Source of the DNA: Phycisphaerales bacterium UBA1161
GTDB taxonomy: Bacteria; Planctomycetota; Phycisphaerae; Tepidisphaerales; Tepidisphaeraceae
Length of the DNA stretch: 22,567 nucleotides
NCBI GenBank assembly: GCA_002311745.1
Contig: DBZL01000020.1
Coordinates: 1-22,567, forward strand
Direction: 5' to 3'
Each line of letters begins with the position of its first letter. Position 1 is the stretch's first letter. The position numbers and the translations under genes are program-made. Under the pieces are notes generated by a model. It did not search any database, was not told where the DNA came from, and saw only the letters and a program-made list of their open reading frames with translations. Of the stretch, positions 8,454-15,168 are shown in pieces.

Positions 8454-8465
8454 GGGCGCTACACT
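8436..8465 (+). promoter_or_regulatory. Promoter of tRNA-Pro
   Basis: TTGAAG (8436-8441), an 18-base spacer and TACACT (8460-8465) lie about 20 bases before the mature tRNA 5' end. The -35 box sits inside the end of the small gene. Confidence 0.5.
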
Positions 8466-8484
8466 AGGGAAGTCCTTCGGAAGT

Positions 8485-8562
8485 CGGGGCGTGGCTCAGC
8501 CTGGCTAGAGCGCCTGGTTCGGGACCAGGAGGTCGGTGGTTCGAATCCACTCGCCCCGACCA
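8485..8562 (+). tRNA. tRNA-Pro (anticodon CGG)
   Basis: A full cloverleaf is visible. The acceptor arms CGGGGCG/CGCCCCG pair. The D stem GCTC/GAGC has a 10-base loop. The anticodon stem CCTGG/CCAGG encloses TTCGGGA, so the anticodon is CGG, reading CCG proline codons. The T stem GGTGG/CCACT encloses TTCGAAT. Discriminator A and CCA are encoded, for 78 bases in total. Its last 51 bases recur with one mismatch at 9793-9843, which marks it as an integration target. Confidence 0.97.
8512..8562 (+). repeat. attachment-site-like direct repeat, copy 1 (within tRNA-Pro)
   Basis: This 51-base 3' half of the tRNA matches 9793-9843 except for T8518 versus C9799. The final 44 bases are identical. The copy begins at the anticodon stem and ends at CCA, as expected of a core site used by a tyrosine integrase. 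Confidence 0.85.
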
Positions 8563-8607
8563 ATCCCATCTCACATAAGACCTTCACCCGGGCCTCTTGT
8601 CGATCAG

Positions 8608-9052
8608 CTAAAGGCCGTATTGCGGATGGTGCCCCTGTATCCAGGACTTCACGAGCCCGTTGAACTCGTCCGCCTTCTGCACTAGGTCTTCGGCCTCCGA
8701 CTCCGTCGCGACGTTCGCCATATCGTAATCGACCTGGTTCCGCTTCCGCCGGCAGGTCTCGAAATACGCAGCGAGCGCAGACGCCTGAGTGCCCATCGCA
8801 ATCTCGAAGGCCCGGAGCGTTGTCTGATGGTGGCCGCGACCGACGACCCGGTAGCCTTCGCAGGCGACCACCATGGAAGACGGCATTGTACGCAGTGGCG
8901 AAGCGTCGGTCAGCCGAGAGCTCAGGAATCTTCGCGTCCAGCAGATCCCGCTCGACGACGGCGTGAAGAGCGCGCAGCTCGGATAGGCTCGTTCTGTGCG
9001 GCCTCACCATCTGAGCGTCCAGCAAGCTTTGCCAGGTTGTCGGCAGTGCCAT
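8608..9052 (-). pseudogene. HEPN-domain protein, broken by a one-base frameshift
   Basis: Partner of the adjacent nucleotidyltransferase. The 5' part runs from ATG 9052 (MALPTTWQSLLDAQ, then LSELRALHAVVERDLLDAK and SADRRFATAYNAVF). The 3' part is in another frame from about 8876 (MVVACEGYRVVGRGHHQTTL, then AFEIAMG and RRKRNQVDYD). Removing one base from the run at 8875-8878 joins them as AYNAV-F-MVVACEGYRV and gives a normal HEPN length of about 147 residues. The motif RKRNQVDYD sits where RNase-type HEPN proteins carry R-x4-6-H, but no His is present. The start overlaps the end of the nucleotidyltransferase gene by about 130 bases. The 3' piece alone could start at 8886, which would yield a 92-residue fragment. 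Family assignment is good; loss of function is inferred unless the base is an assembly error. Confidence 0.75.
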
Positions 9053-9617
9053 AAACGAAAAGGAGTTCCTTCTCAAGAACTGACGTCAAGAAATGATGTC
9101 CGGTCTTTGTCTTCTTGAGGAACTCTTGAGTAGTGTACACCGTTGGGTTGATGTTCCGCCCAACCTCGTCTTCGGCACCGCGAAGGACTCCGGCAATCTC
9201 GGAGAGCGGCGCGCGCCCGATGATCATAAGATCGACGTCGCTGGAAGCCCTTTCTTCGCCGGCCGCCACGGAGCCGTAAATGAACGCTACGTCCAGTTTC
9301 ACGGCCAGAGGCTTAAGAGCGTCCCTGACCACGTCAGCCAGCCCGGACGTCTTGCGCAGCACTTCGGAGAGCGCTCGGAAGATCGGGGAGCGCTGGTCGG
9401 CCTGGTAGTACACTCGGTTTCCGTCCACCCTCCGAGTAAGAACCCCGGCCGACGCGAAGATGCGGAGTTCGTGCTGAACGCTTGAGGCGGGAATGCTGAG
9501 GTGCCTGGCGAGTTCGTGAAGATACCAGGACCGCTCGGGATGCAACAGCGTGGCCGAGAGAACACGTTGCTTCACGCGGGTCGTGAGGGCATCGAGCACT
9601 GAGGTCGTGCGATCCAT
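8922..9617 (-). CDS. Winged-helix / MNT-type nucleotidyltransferase (antitoxin-like)
   Basis: 231 residues from ATG 9617 (MDRTTSVLDALTTRVKQRVL). Residues about 10-80 form a winged helix (SWYLHELARHLSIPASSVQH, then GVLTRRVDGNRVYYQAD) likely to bind DNA. Residues about 110-190 form a minimal nucleotidyltransferase: FIYGSVAAGEERASSDVDLM has the GS-x3-G-x5-SD-x-D signature that binds metal and ATP. Such proteins pair with HEPN proteins; in the MntA-HepT type the transferase AMPylates the HEPN toxin. That role is transferred from the family. The tail after about residue 190 is Arg-rich and overlaps the HEPN gene, so the natural stop may have been lost. The promoter palindrome suggests autoregulation. 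The gene lies wholly inside the tRNA-bounded cassette. Confidence 0.87.
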   Translation of the reverse strand: MDRTTSVLDALTTRVKQRVLSATLLHPERSWYLHELARHLSIPASSVQHELRIFASAGVLTRRVDGNRVYYQADQRSPIFRALSEVLRKTSGLADVVRDALKPLAVKLDVAFIYGSVAAGEERASSDVDLMIIGRAPLSEIAGVLRGAEDEVGRNINPTVYTTQEFLKKTKTGHHFLTSVLEKELLFVYGTADNLAKLAGRSDGEAAQNEPIRAARSSRRRRAGSAGREDS

Positions 9618-9619
9618 TC

Positions 9620-9633
9620 GTATAATTATACCA
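9620..9633 (-). promoter_or_regulatory. Extended -10 promoter with embedded palindromic operator
   Basis: On the minus strand TGGTATAAT forms an extended -10, and GTATAATTATAC (9620-9631) is a perfect 12-base palindrome covering it. The ATG at 9617 lies seven bases after the -10, so the message is predicted to be leaderless. A dimeric winged helix, such as the gene product itself, could bind the palindrome and block transcription. Confidence 0.6.
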
Positions 9634-9792
9634 TCCGCTCGTACAAGCGATCCCAGCAAGGCTGAATCGCGCCGGAGCTGCAGGTGCGGCTCGACTACCC
9701 ACCCAATCGCCACCCAGAAGCGTACTCTTGGTGCTTAGGTTGAGATTTAATGCGAGAATACTTCTTCTGTAATCAAGGAGTTAGACGAAGCA

Positions 9793-9843
9793 GCCTGGCT
9801 CGGGACCAGGAGGTCGGTGGTTCGAATCCACTCGCCCCGACCA
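9793..9843 (+). repeat. tRNA-Pro 3' fragment (attachment-site copy 2)
   Basis: This copy of the last 51 bases of the tRNA lacks the acceptor 5' strand and D arm, so it cannot make a tRNA. It ends at the encoded CCA, after which similarity to the first copy stops. It marks the right end of the small cassette. Confidence 0.88.
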
Positions 9844-9871
9844 TTTTAGAATCAATAACTTAAAGAACTTG

Positions 9872-9904
9872 GGCTGTACGCCAGAAGTTGTGGCGTAAAC
9901 AGCC
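9872..9904. repeat. Long bulged hairpin next to the tRNA fragment
   Basis: GGCTGT-ACGCCA (9872-9883) pairs with TGGCGT-AA-ACAGCC (9891-9904). This makes a 12-pair stem with a two-base bulge and a seven-base loop, 29 bases after the repeat end. There is no T-run. It could be a recombination accessory site, an RNA structure or a relic. Confidence 0.55.
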
Positions 9905-10385
9905 ACCAGTTTGCCAACCTGGATCGAGTTGCTCTGTGAATCGCAGGTGCGTGTACTGCGGCCATGGCAGACATTGCGACCGCGCCCTTCGAATCGGGAC
10001 TGGCGGTCGGGACCAATCAGCGCCCGCTTCGCGAAACAGTCGATCTCGATGTCAGAGGTCTTGGACGCCGGCTGCCGCGGACGGACGCGCCGGAGGGCTG
10101 GATCAAAAAGACCGAACGCCGCCGCGAAAGGCGAGCCTGCTTCGCTGCCAAGACAGCCACAGCAGAAGCTGGCCGCGTACATCGAAAAATACACCGGTAG
10201 GTCACAAAGCAAGGCAGTTCCATCGCCACCGTTGCCGATCCTTGGCGGGCCTTCGTGAAGTCCGGCCGGTGGTCGCAGAAGACCAAGGAAGGTCTCCCGT
10301 GTCCTTTTGCGAAATGATGCGGGCCTCGCTTTGCGTTGTGACATCCGGCTGGCCAATCGCTACCCCTTTCGATTGTGAAGACCGC

Positions 10386-10391
10386 TATAAT
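10386..10391 (+). promoter_or_regulatory. Likely -10 box of the symporter-xylanase operon
   Basis: A consensus TATAAT about 110 bases before the symporter ATG. No clear -35 box at 16-18 bases was found, so an activator may be needed. Confidence 0.4.
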
Positions 10392-10502
10392 GGCATCCTC
10401 GCGGTTGGTGTAGGGACTCCGCTTCAATCTGCCTGGGTTCGCTCCCGGGCCTAGAGCGTCAATCCCAGCGGCGACCACTGCTTCAGATCGAAGGAGCCAG
10501 AA

Positions 10503-12002
10503 ATGACGAACGGGACGCAGAAGCTTTCCGTGGTTGAGAAGGCCGGCTACAGCCTGGGAGACGGCGCCGCGAACTTCGTCTTCATGACGATGATCCTCTT
10601 CCAGTTGAACTTCTACACCGACACCATGGGCATTGCGGCCGGCGTCGCCGGCACGCTGCTCCTGGTGGGCCGGTTCTGGGACGCCTTCTTCGATCCCATG
10701 ATGGGCGTCATGGCCGACCGCACCAACACACGCTGGGGAAAGTTCCGCCCCTGGGTGCTGTGGACCGCGGCGCCCTGGGCCATCGTCATGGTTCTGGCGT
10801 ACACCGTGCCGGGCTTGAGCTACGGCCCCACGCTGGTCTACGCCGCCGTGACCAACCTCCTGTTGATGACGCTCTACTCGGCCAACAACACACCCTACTC
10901 GGCAATGACCGCGGTCATGACCCCCGACGTCCATGAGCGCACGAGCTTGTCGTCGTACCGCTTCGTGGCAGCGATGATCGCGCAGTTGATCGTGGGCGGC
11001 TTCACGCTGCCGCTGGTGGCCAAGTTCGGACAGGGCAACAACGCCAAGGGTTGGCAGATGACCATCGGCTTGTGGGCGTCGATCTGCGTGGTCTGCTTCG
11101 TGATCACGTTCTTGTCCACTCGCGAGCGCGTTAAGCCGTTGGTGCAGGAGAAGGTCTCCATCAGACAATCCTTCGGCACGCTAGGCAAGATCGGGCCCTG
11201 GGTCGCCATGTTCATCGTCACCCTGGCCCACTTCACGGCGAACTCCATGCGCGACGGCACGGTCATCTACTTCTTCCAGTACTACGTGAACAAGGACCGC
11301 CTGTTCGAGTTCCTGCGAGGCGCGGGTCTGCCCTACGCAGTTGGCGTCAGCTCCAGCGGCTGGTGGTTCTCGCTGCTGAACACCTTCGGTCTGGTCATCA
11401 ACGAAACCAAGTCCAACGTCTCCTCGGTGGGATTCAGCCTGTGGAACATGTCGGGCCAGTTCGTGCTTGTGATCGGCGTACTCTGTGCGACCTTCCTGTC
11501 CATGAAGTTCGGCAAGAAGGCCGTCGCCCTCACCGGCTTTGCGCTGACCACGGTCTTCATGGCCGGATTCATCCTCCTGCCGCCCGACAACATCTGGGCG
11601 ATCTTCGTGATGGTCTGGCTGCGCTCCCTGGTCTATGCGCCGACGATCCCGCTGCTGTGGGCCATGTTTGCCGATGTGTCGGACTACGCGGAATGGAAGA
11701 CCGGCCGCCGCACGACGGGCGTGATCTACGCGACCGTCCTGTTCGCTCTCAAGTTCGGCTTGAGCCTGGGCGGCTTCCTGGCTGGCTGGTTGCTTTCGGG
11801 GTATGGCTATCGGCCCAAGATGGCCCAGACGGCGCATTCCCTGCTGGGTATCCGCCTCACCATCAGCCTCTATCCGGCCATCCTGTACTGCGTCATCGTC
11901 GGGGCCCTATGCTTCTACTCGATTGGGAAGAAGCGGAACCTGCAGATCCAGGACGAGCTGGCCGAGCGTCGCAGGCGCGTCGAGAGCTCACCGGGAGTCT
12001 GA
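10503..12002 (+). CDS. GPH-family glycoside/oligosaccharide:cation symporter
   Basis: Inner-membrane transporter of the glycoside-pentoside-hexuronide family (MelB/XynP type, MFS fold), 499 residues. The start ATG 10503 has GAAGGAG upstream. Family features: the N-terminal VVEKAGYSLGDGAANFVF, then RFWDAFFDPMMGVMADRTNT followed by RWGKFRPW after helix 2, a conserved loop rich in Asp and Arg. The second half contains YAPTIPLLWAMFADVSDYAE followed by WKTGRRTTG, also typical of the family. About 12 hydrophobic helices are visible. The stop lies two bases before the GH10 start, so transport and hydrolysis are translationally coupled. By context the substrate is a xylo-oligosaccharide or related glycan. 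Sodium versus proton coupling cannot be told. Confidence 0.93.
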   Translation: MTNGTQKLSVVEKAGYSLGDGAANFVFMTMILFQLNFYTDTMGIAAGVAGTLLLVGRFWDAFFDPMMGVMADRTNTRWGKFRPWVLWTAAPWAIVMVLAYTVPGLSYGPTLVYAAVTNLLLMTLYSANNTPYSAMTAVMTPDVHERTSLSSYRFVAAMIAQLIVGGFTLPLVAKFGQGNNAKGWQMTIGLWASICVVCFVITFLSTRERVKPLVQEKVSIRQSFGTLGKIGPWVAMFIVTLAHFTANSMRDGTVIYFFQYYVNKDRLFEFLRGAGLPYAVGVSSSGWWFSLLNTFGLVINETKSNVSSVGFSLWNMSGQFVLVIGVLCATFLSMKFGKKAVALTGFALTTVFMAGFILLPPDNIWAIFVMVWLRSLVYAPTIPLLWAMFADVSDYAEWKTGRRTTGVIYATVLFALKFGLSLGGFLAGWLLSGYGYRPKMAQTAHSLLGIRLTISLYPAILYCVIVGALCFYSIGKKRNLQIQDELAERRRRVESSPGV

Positions 12003-12004
12003 CC

Positions 12005-13048
12005 GTGGTCACCGCCCTCCGCGAGATCCTGAAGGAGCGTTTTCTCCTCGGCGCCGCGCTCAACGACGCCCAGATCGCCGGCCAAGACCCGGCGGCGCTC
12101 GAAATCGTCAGGCGCCACTTCAGCACGATCAGTCCGGAGAACGCCCTGAAGTGGGACGCCGTCCATCCGGAGCCCGATCGCTTCGAGTTCGCGGCTGCGG
12201 ACCGATACGTCGCCCTCGGAGCGAAGGGCGGTCTGTCCGTAGTCGGCCACGTGCTGGTCTGGCATGAGCAGACACCCGGTTGGGTCTTCGACGACCCTAA
12301 GCCGCTTCTTTCGCGGCTGCGGGCGCACGTGCGGACCGTCGTCGGCCGCTACCGCGGACGCGTGCAGGCTTGGGACGTGGTCAACGAGGCCTTCGAAGAC
12401 GACGGGACTTGGCGGAAGACGCCCTGGTACGCGACGCTGGGCGAGGAGTACGTGGCAAAGGCGTTCGAGTTCGCCCACGAGGCCGACCCCGATGCCGAGC
12501 TCTACTACAACGACTACAACCTCTGGAAGACGCCCAAACGCGAAGCGGCCGTTCGGCTCGTGACGTCGCTCCGCGAGCGCGGAATCCGTATCGACGGTAT
12601 CGGCGAGCAGGCCCACTGGCTGTTGGATGGCCCCGCAATCGAAGACATCGAAGCCGCGATCGTCGGCCTCGCAAAAACAGGCGGGCAGGTCATGATGACG
12701 GAACTGGACGTCGATCCACTGCCTCGACCCGAGGAGTTGATCGGAGCCGACGTGTCGAAGCGAGTGGAGCTCACCCCGGAGCTCGACCCGTACGCGGACG
12801 GTCTGCCCGAAGGCGTCGAGCAGCGGTTAGCGCGGCGCTACGCAGACATCTTCCGCGTACTCGTGAAGTACCCGGCTGTGAGCCGCGTCACCTTCTGGGG
12901 CGTCACGGACGCCGACACCTGGCTGAACAACTGGCCAGTCCGGGGACGCACGAATCACCCCCTGTTGTGGGATCGGCAGGGACGACCCAAGCCTGCATTC
13001 GACGCGGTGGTCGAAGCTGCCAGGCGTGCGCTGAAGGCAGGGGCCTGA
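12005..13048 (+). CDS. Cytoplasmic GH10 endo-1,4-beta-xylanase (copy A)
   Basis: Retaining glycoside hydrolase cleaving beta-1,4-xylan or xylo-oligosaccharides, about 347 residues, a full single GH10 barrel. The start is GTG 12005, with GGGAG upstream, two bases after the symporter stop; the open frame further upstream overlaps the symporter and is not coding. No signal peptide is present, so it acts in the cytoplasm on imported chains. Catalytic residues: acid/base Glu128 in WDVVNEAFED and nucleophile Glu233 in VMMTELDVDPL. GH10 signatures include ISPENALKWD, GHVLVWHEQTPGW and VTFWGVTDADTWL. The last 285 bases recur in a degraded copy at 14541-14826, about 88-90% alike by eye. Confidence 0.95.
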   Translation: MVTALREILKERFLLGAALNDAQIAGQDPAALEIVRRHFSTISPENALKWDAVHPEPDRFEFAAADRYVALGAKGGLSVVGHVLVWHEQTPGWVFDDPKPLLSRLRAHVRTVVGRYRGRVQAWDVVNEAFEDDGTWRKTPWYATLGEEYVAKAFEFAHEADPDAELYYNDYNLWKTPKREAAVRLVTSLRERGIRIDGIGEQAHWLLDGPAIEDIEAAIVGLAKTGGQVMMTELDVDPLPRPEELIGADVSKRVELTPELDPYADGLPEGVEQRLARRYADIFRVLVKYPAVSRVTFWGVTDADTWLNNWPVRGRTNHPLLWDRQGRPKPAFDAVVEAARRALKAGA

Positions 13049-13065
13049 GCGCGATCCGTCGGATA

Positions 13066-13100
13066 GACCGGGCCGTGCCGCCCTTGGCGGGGCCGCGGTC
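13066..13100 (+). terminator. GC-rich hairpin after xylanase A
   Basis: Nested pairing GACCG-GGCC-(gtg)-CCGCC-ctt-GGCGG-GGCC-(g)-CGGTC begins 18 bases after the xylanase stop. No T-run follows at once, so it may end transcription weakly or protect the mRNA end. Confidence 0.45.
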
Positions 13101-13197
13101 TCCCCGAGATGGGGGACGGTCAGTTTCCAGAAAGGCCGTTTTTGTCTACGACGACCCTTTCATAATCTCATGGCGTTAGATCAGGGTCGAAGCCATC

Positions 13198-13665
13198 ATG
13201 CGACTCCTCTACCTTGTGGCGGCCCTTTCAGTTGCCTTGGCTGCTCTGGCCCAAGACGCGAACCCTCCGGTTCTTTCTTCACACGACAGAATTGATGGAC
13301 CCTTCGCAGGCCAATATCAGGTGCAGGACTTGCGAGTGTACGAGAATGGCAGGGTCGTCTATGTCGAGGAAGGGACCAAGACGATGGGGGCCGCCAAAGC
13401 CGAGCGTTCAGCCTACGAGGCTGTAATCGGCTCCGATGAGGTGCGACGTTTAGCGGCACTCTTGGACAGCCGTGAAATCCGCTCCATTCCGAAGGAGGTG
13501 CCGTCCAAGACCCGCTCGATAGATTTCTCGTGGCACAAATCACTTGAAATTAATCGGAGCGGGAAAACTCAAGGTATACAGATCGAGAACTTTTGGAGTT
13601 CACACCACCCCCGATGCCGGGGTTTGCGATATAGTAGTGAATGTCACTACATTGTGGAGACACCC
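13198..13665 (+). pseudogene. Exported protein truncated by toxin-antitoxin insertion
   Basis: The gene starts at ATG 13198 with a clear signal peptide (MRLLYLVAALSVALAALAQ). The mature part reads QYQVQDLRVYENGRVVYVEE, RRLAALLDSREIRSIPKEV, IDFSWHKSLEINRSGKTQG and IQIENF. I recognise this layout from exported acidobacterial proteins that continue about 30 residues beyond this last motif; that comparison is from memory. Here the frame passes into unrelated sequence at about 13592 and runs without a stop into the Phd-like antitoxin, ending at 13911 as a 237-residue fusion frame. The likeliest reading is that the module replaced the gene's 3' end. A fused product is possible but improbable given the antitoxin's own start and operator. 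Confidence 0.65.
13634..13650 (+). promoter_or_regulatory. Palindromic operator of the Phd-PIN module
   Basis: GTAGTGA-ATG-TCACTAC is a perfect 7-3-7 inverted repeat ending 15 bases before the antitoxin ATG. It overlaps the end of a possible -10 (TATAGT, 13630-13635). Phd-family antitoxins repress their own operons by binding such sites. Confidence 0.65.
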
Positions 13666-13911
13666 ATGAACAACGCAATCTCGGCCTCGGACGCCAATCG
13701 CCGGTTCTCGGAACTCCTGCGAACCGTGAAGAAGGGCCAAAGCGTCGTCGTGACTAGTCACGGCAAGCCCGTGGCAAAGATCTCGCCCGTGGTCGAGGAC
13801 GATCGGGCCGCGGGAGGCGCGCGCACCGCCCTTTTCGCCCGCCTCCGCGGAGAACGAGTTGTGAACGCCGGCCGCTGGACGCGTGACGAGCTGTACGACG
13901 ACGCCTCATGA
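13666..13911 (+). CDS. Phd/YefM-type antitoxin
   Basis: 81 residues from ATG 13666. The N-terminal half is a canonical Phd/YefM DNA-binding fold: NAISASDANRRFSELLRTV, then GQSVVVTSHGKPVAKISPV. The C-terminal tail (WTRDELYDDAS) is the short acidic toxin-neutralising region. Its stop overlaps the toxin start (ATGA), the usual order and coupling of these modules. Autorepression through the palindrome just upstream is inferred. An in-frame start at 13198 would fuse it to an exported protein fragment, but the operator and the domain boundary favour 13666. Phd-type antitoxins paired with PIN toxins are a known combination. Confidence 0.9.
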   Translation: MNNAISASDANRRFSELLRTVKKGQSVVVTSHGKPVAKISPVVEDDRAAGGARTALFARLRGERVVNAGRWTRDELYDDAS

Positions 13912-14363
13912 GGATCGCGCTGGACACTAACGTTCTGGCCTACGCCGAAGGCGCCAACGGAGCGCTCATGCGAGACAGGGCGCTGAGGGTGATCCAACGA
14001 TTGCCCCCGGGGGCTATCGTGCTGCCGGCCCAAACATTGGGCGAACTCTTTAATGTGCTTGTTCGAAAGGCCAAGCGGCGCCCACGTCGAGCGCGGGAAG
14101 CCGTGCTGAGCTGGCGCGATGCGTATGCGGTAGTCGACACGTCCGCCGCTGTGATCGTCAATGCAACGGATCTAGCGTCCGATCATGGCCTTACGATCTG
14201 GGACTCGGTCGTGCTGGCCGCTTCGGCGGAGGCCGAGTGCCGCTTGCTTTTATCGGAAGATCTGCAAGAAGGGTTTACGTGGCGTGGAGTCACGGTCACC
14301 AACCCGTTTGCACCGACTCTTAATCCGATATTGGCGGCGTTGCTCGCGGGGCCAGAGGTGTGA
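13908..14363 (+). CDS. PIN-domain ribonuclease toxin (VapC-like)
   Basis: 151 residues, starting at ATG 13908 inside the antitoxin stop (ATGA overlap). A metal-dependent ribonuclease fold is predicted. Conserved acidic residues are visible: Asp6 in IALDTNVLAYA, Glu46 in LGELFNVL, Asp99 in IWDSVVLAASAEA and Asp118 in LLSEDLQEGF. All lie where the PIN active site expects them, so the toxin appears intact. VapC-type proteins cut tRNA or rRNA; the exact target cannot be deduced. The module sits between the intact xylanase A and the degraded copy of its 3' end. Confidence 0.92.
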   Translation: MRIALDTNVLAYAEGANGALMRDRALRVIQRLPPGAIVLPAQTLGELFNVLVRKAKRRPRRAREAVLSWRDAYAVVDTSAAVIVNATDLASDHGLTIWDSVVLAASAEAECRLLLSEDLQEGFTWRGVTVTNPFAPTLNPILAALLAGPEV

Positions 14364-14503
14364 ACCCGCACGAGGTGTACCGAACTCCGATTCTGCGGTT
14401 GTCCGGCGCCGCACCACTGAGCTCAAACTGCGGTCTATTGCGGCACTTCGACGAAAAGGGCCTATCCTGGGTCATTCCCTCCCGCCAGCGCCGCACAGCG
14501 AGC

Positions 14504-14521
14504 CTTGACGGTTTTCCGGGC
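14504..14521 (+). repeat. 18-base direct repeat, copy 1
   Basis: CTTGACGGTTTTCCGGGC is identical to 17200-17217, and the 25 bases before it are partly similar (CGCCARCG...). It ends about 20 bases before the degraded xylanase A fragment. Confidence 0.6.
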
Positions 14522-14540
14522 CTCGCGACCCAAGGCGCCG

Positions 14541-14826
14541 GTCGAGCTCACGCCGGAGACTCGACCCGCACGTGGACGGCCTGCCCGAGGGCTTAGAGCA
14601 GCGGTTCGCGCAGCGCTACGCGGACATCTTCAGCGTATTCGTGAGGCATCCGGCCGTGAGCCGCGTCACCTTCTGGGGCGTCACGGACGCCGACACCTGG
14701 CTCAACAACTGGCCAGTCCGGGGACGCACGAATCACCCCCTGCTGTGGGACCGGCAGGGACGCCCCAAGCCCGCATTCGACGCGGTGGTCGAAGCGGTCA
14801 GGCGTGCAGCTTCAGCCGGCGTCTGA
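14541..14826 (+). pseudogene. Degraded 3' fragment of a GH10 gene (copy of xylanase A end)
   Basis: These 286 bases align with 12764-13048 of xylanase A, from VELTPELDP to the stop codon. They include RVTFWGVTDADTWLNNWPVR and HPLLWDRQGRPKPAFDAVVE. One extra base (A14559) breaks the frame, so no product is expected, although an 84-residue open frame remains from 14572. Most base differences are silent, so the piece evolved as coding sequence before decay. It came from a related GH10 gene rather than from a very recent duplication. Similarity ends exactly at the stop. Confidence 0.9.
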
Positions 14827-15168
14827 CAAGGTGGCAAGTCAGTAGGCGTTCTTCCGGCATCTCCCAACGCTCTCATGCAGGGACGGAAGGAGCAGAATCT
14901 GTACCTGCGGTCTCTCCGCGAGCGATTCCGAATGCCGGCGCGCACTCAGTAGCTATCTCAAGAAAACCCCATCACGGGTTCGCGAGCGGCAACCCCGCGG
15001 CTGCTGGAGGCAAGTACCGTCCCGAATCCGTCGGAAGATCGTGGCGCGGGTGCATTTGAGCGAGCGCCGGGCAGGGGCGGCGGGGCGAATAGCCCTAATG
15101 TGAGCAGGAACCGCCGATGTTCTCAAGCGGAACGGTTTAGGTTCCCAAGCCGCTAACAACTATGGGGC
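14827..15168. other. Intergenic stretch before the propeller gene
   Basis: No credible gene on either strand. The promoter of the propeller gene follows at 15169. Confidence 0.55.

Larger units (their letters stand above)
8485..9843. mobile_element. Small tRNA-Pro-integrated cassette without integrase
   Basis: The interval between the intact tRNA and its second 3' half is about 1.23 kb. It contains only the nucleotidyltransferase and HEPN genes, both on the minus strand. Direct repeats with the tRNA-to-CCA boundary are the usual mark of site-specific integration. No recombinase, excisionase or transposase reading frame is present inside, so the element is either a decayed remnant or a non-autonomous cassette mobilised by an enzyme encoded elsewhere. 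Confidence 0.75.
9844..10502. other. Gene-poor stretch right of the tRNA cassette
   Basis: Several open frames exist here on both strands, but none has a recognisable domain, a clear start signal or a consistent coding look. A long hairpin stands at 9872-9904. A good -10 box TATAAT at 10386-10391 could drive the symporter-xylanase operon with a leader of about 100 bases. The rest may be decayed element sequence. Confidence 0.5.

Noticed and set aside
8459..9076. Minus-strand reading frame ending in GFEPPTSWSRTR
   Set aside because: The end of this frame is the reverse complement of tRNA-Pro, a classic false protein. Only its first part (9052 to about 8878) is real, as the 5' part of the frameshifted HEPN gene.
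9872..9904. Integron attC site
   Set aside because: The hairpin has a bulge like attC, but the conserved RYYYAAC/GTTRRRY ends are absent and no integron integrase is seen.
9781..10356. Minus-strand reading frame ending in SGRVDSNHRPPGPEPG
   Set aside because: The end is the reverse complement of the tRNA-Pro fragment, a well-known spurious translation. The rest has no domain.
9888..10454. Plus-strand frames between the tRNA fragment and the symporter
   Set aside because: Low-complexity, Arg/Ser-rich products with no start signal, no domain and several competing frames.
11363..12004. Upstream in-frame extension of xylanase A
   Set aside because: It overlaps the well-supported symporter in another frame. 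The GTG at 12005 with a ribosome site gives a normal GH10 start.
14360..14596. Plus-strand frame overlapping the PIN toxin end
   Set aside because: It starts inside the toxin stop, has no recognisable domain and runs into the GH10 fragment in a wrong frame.
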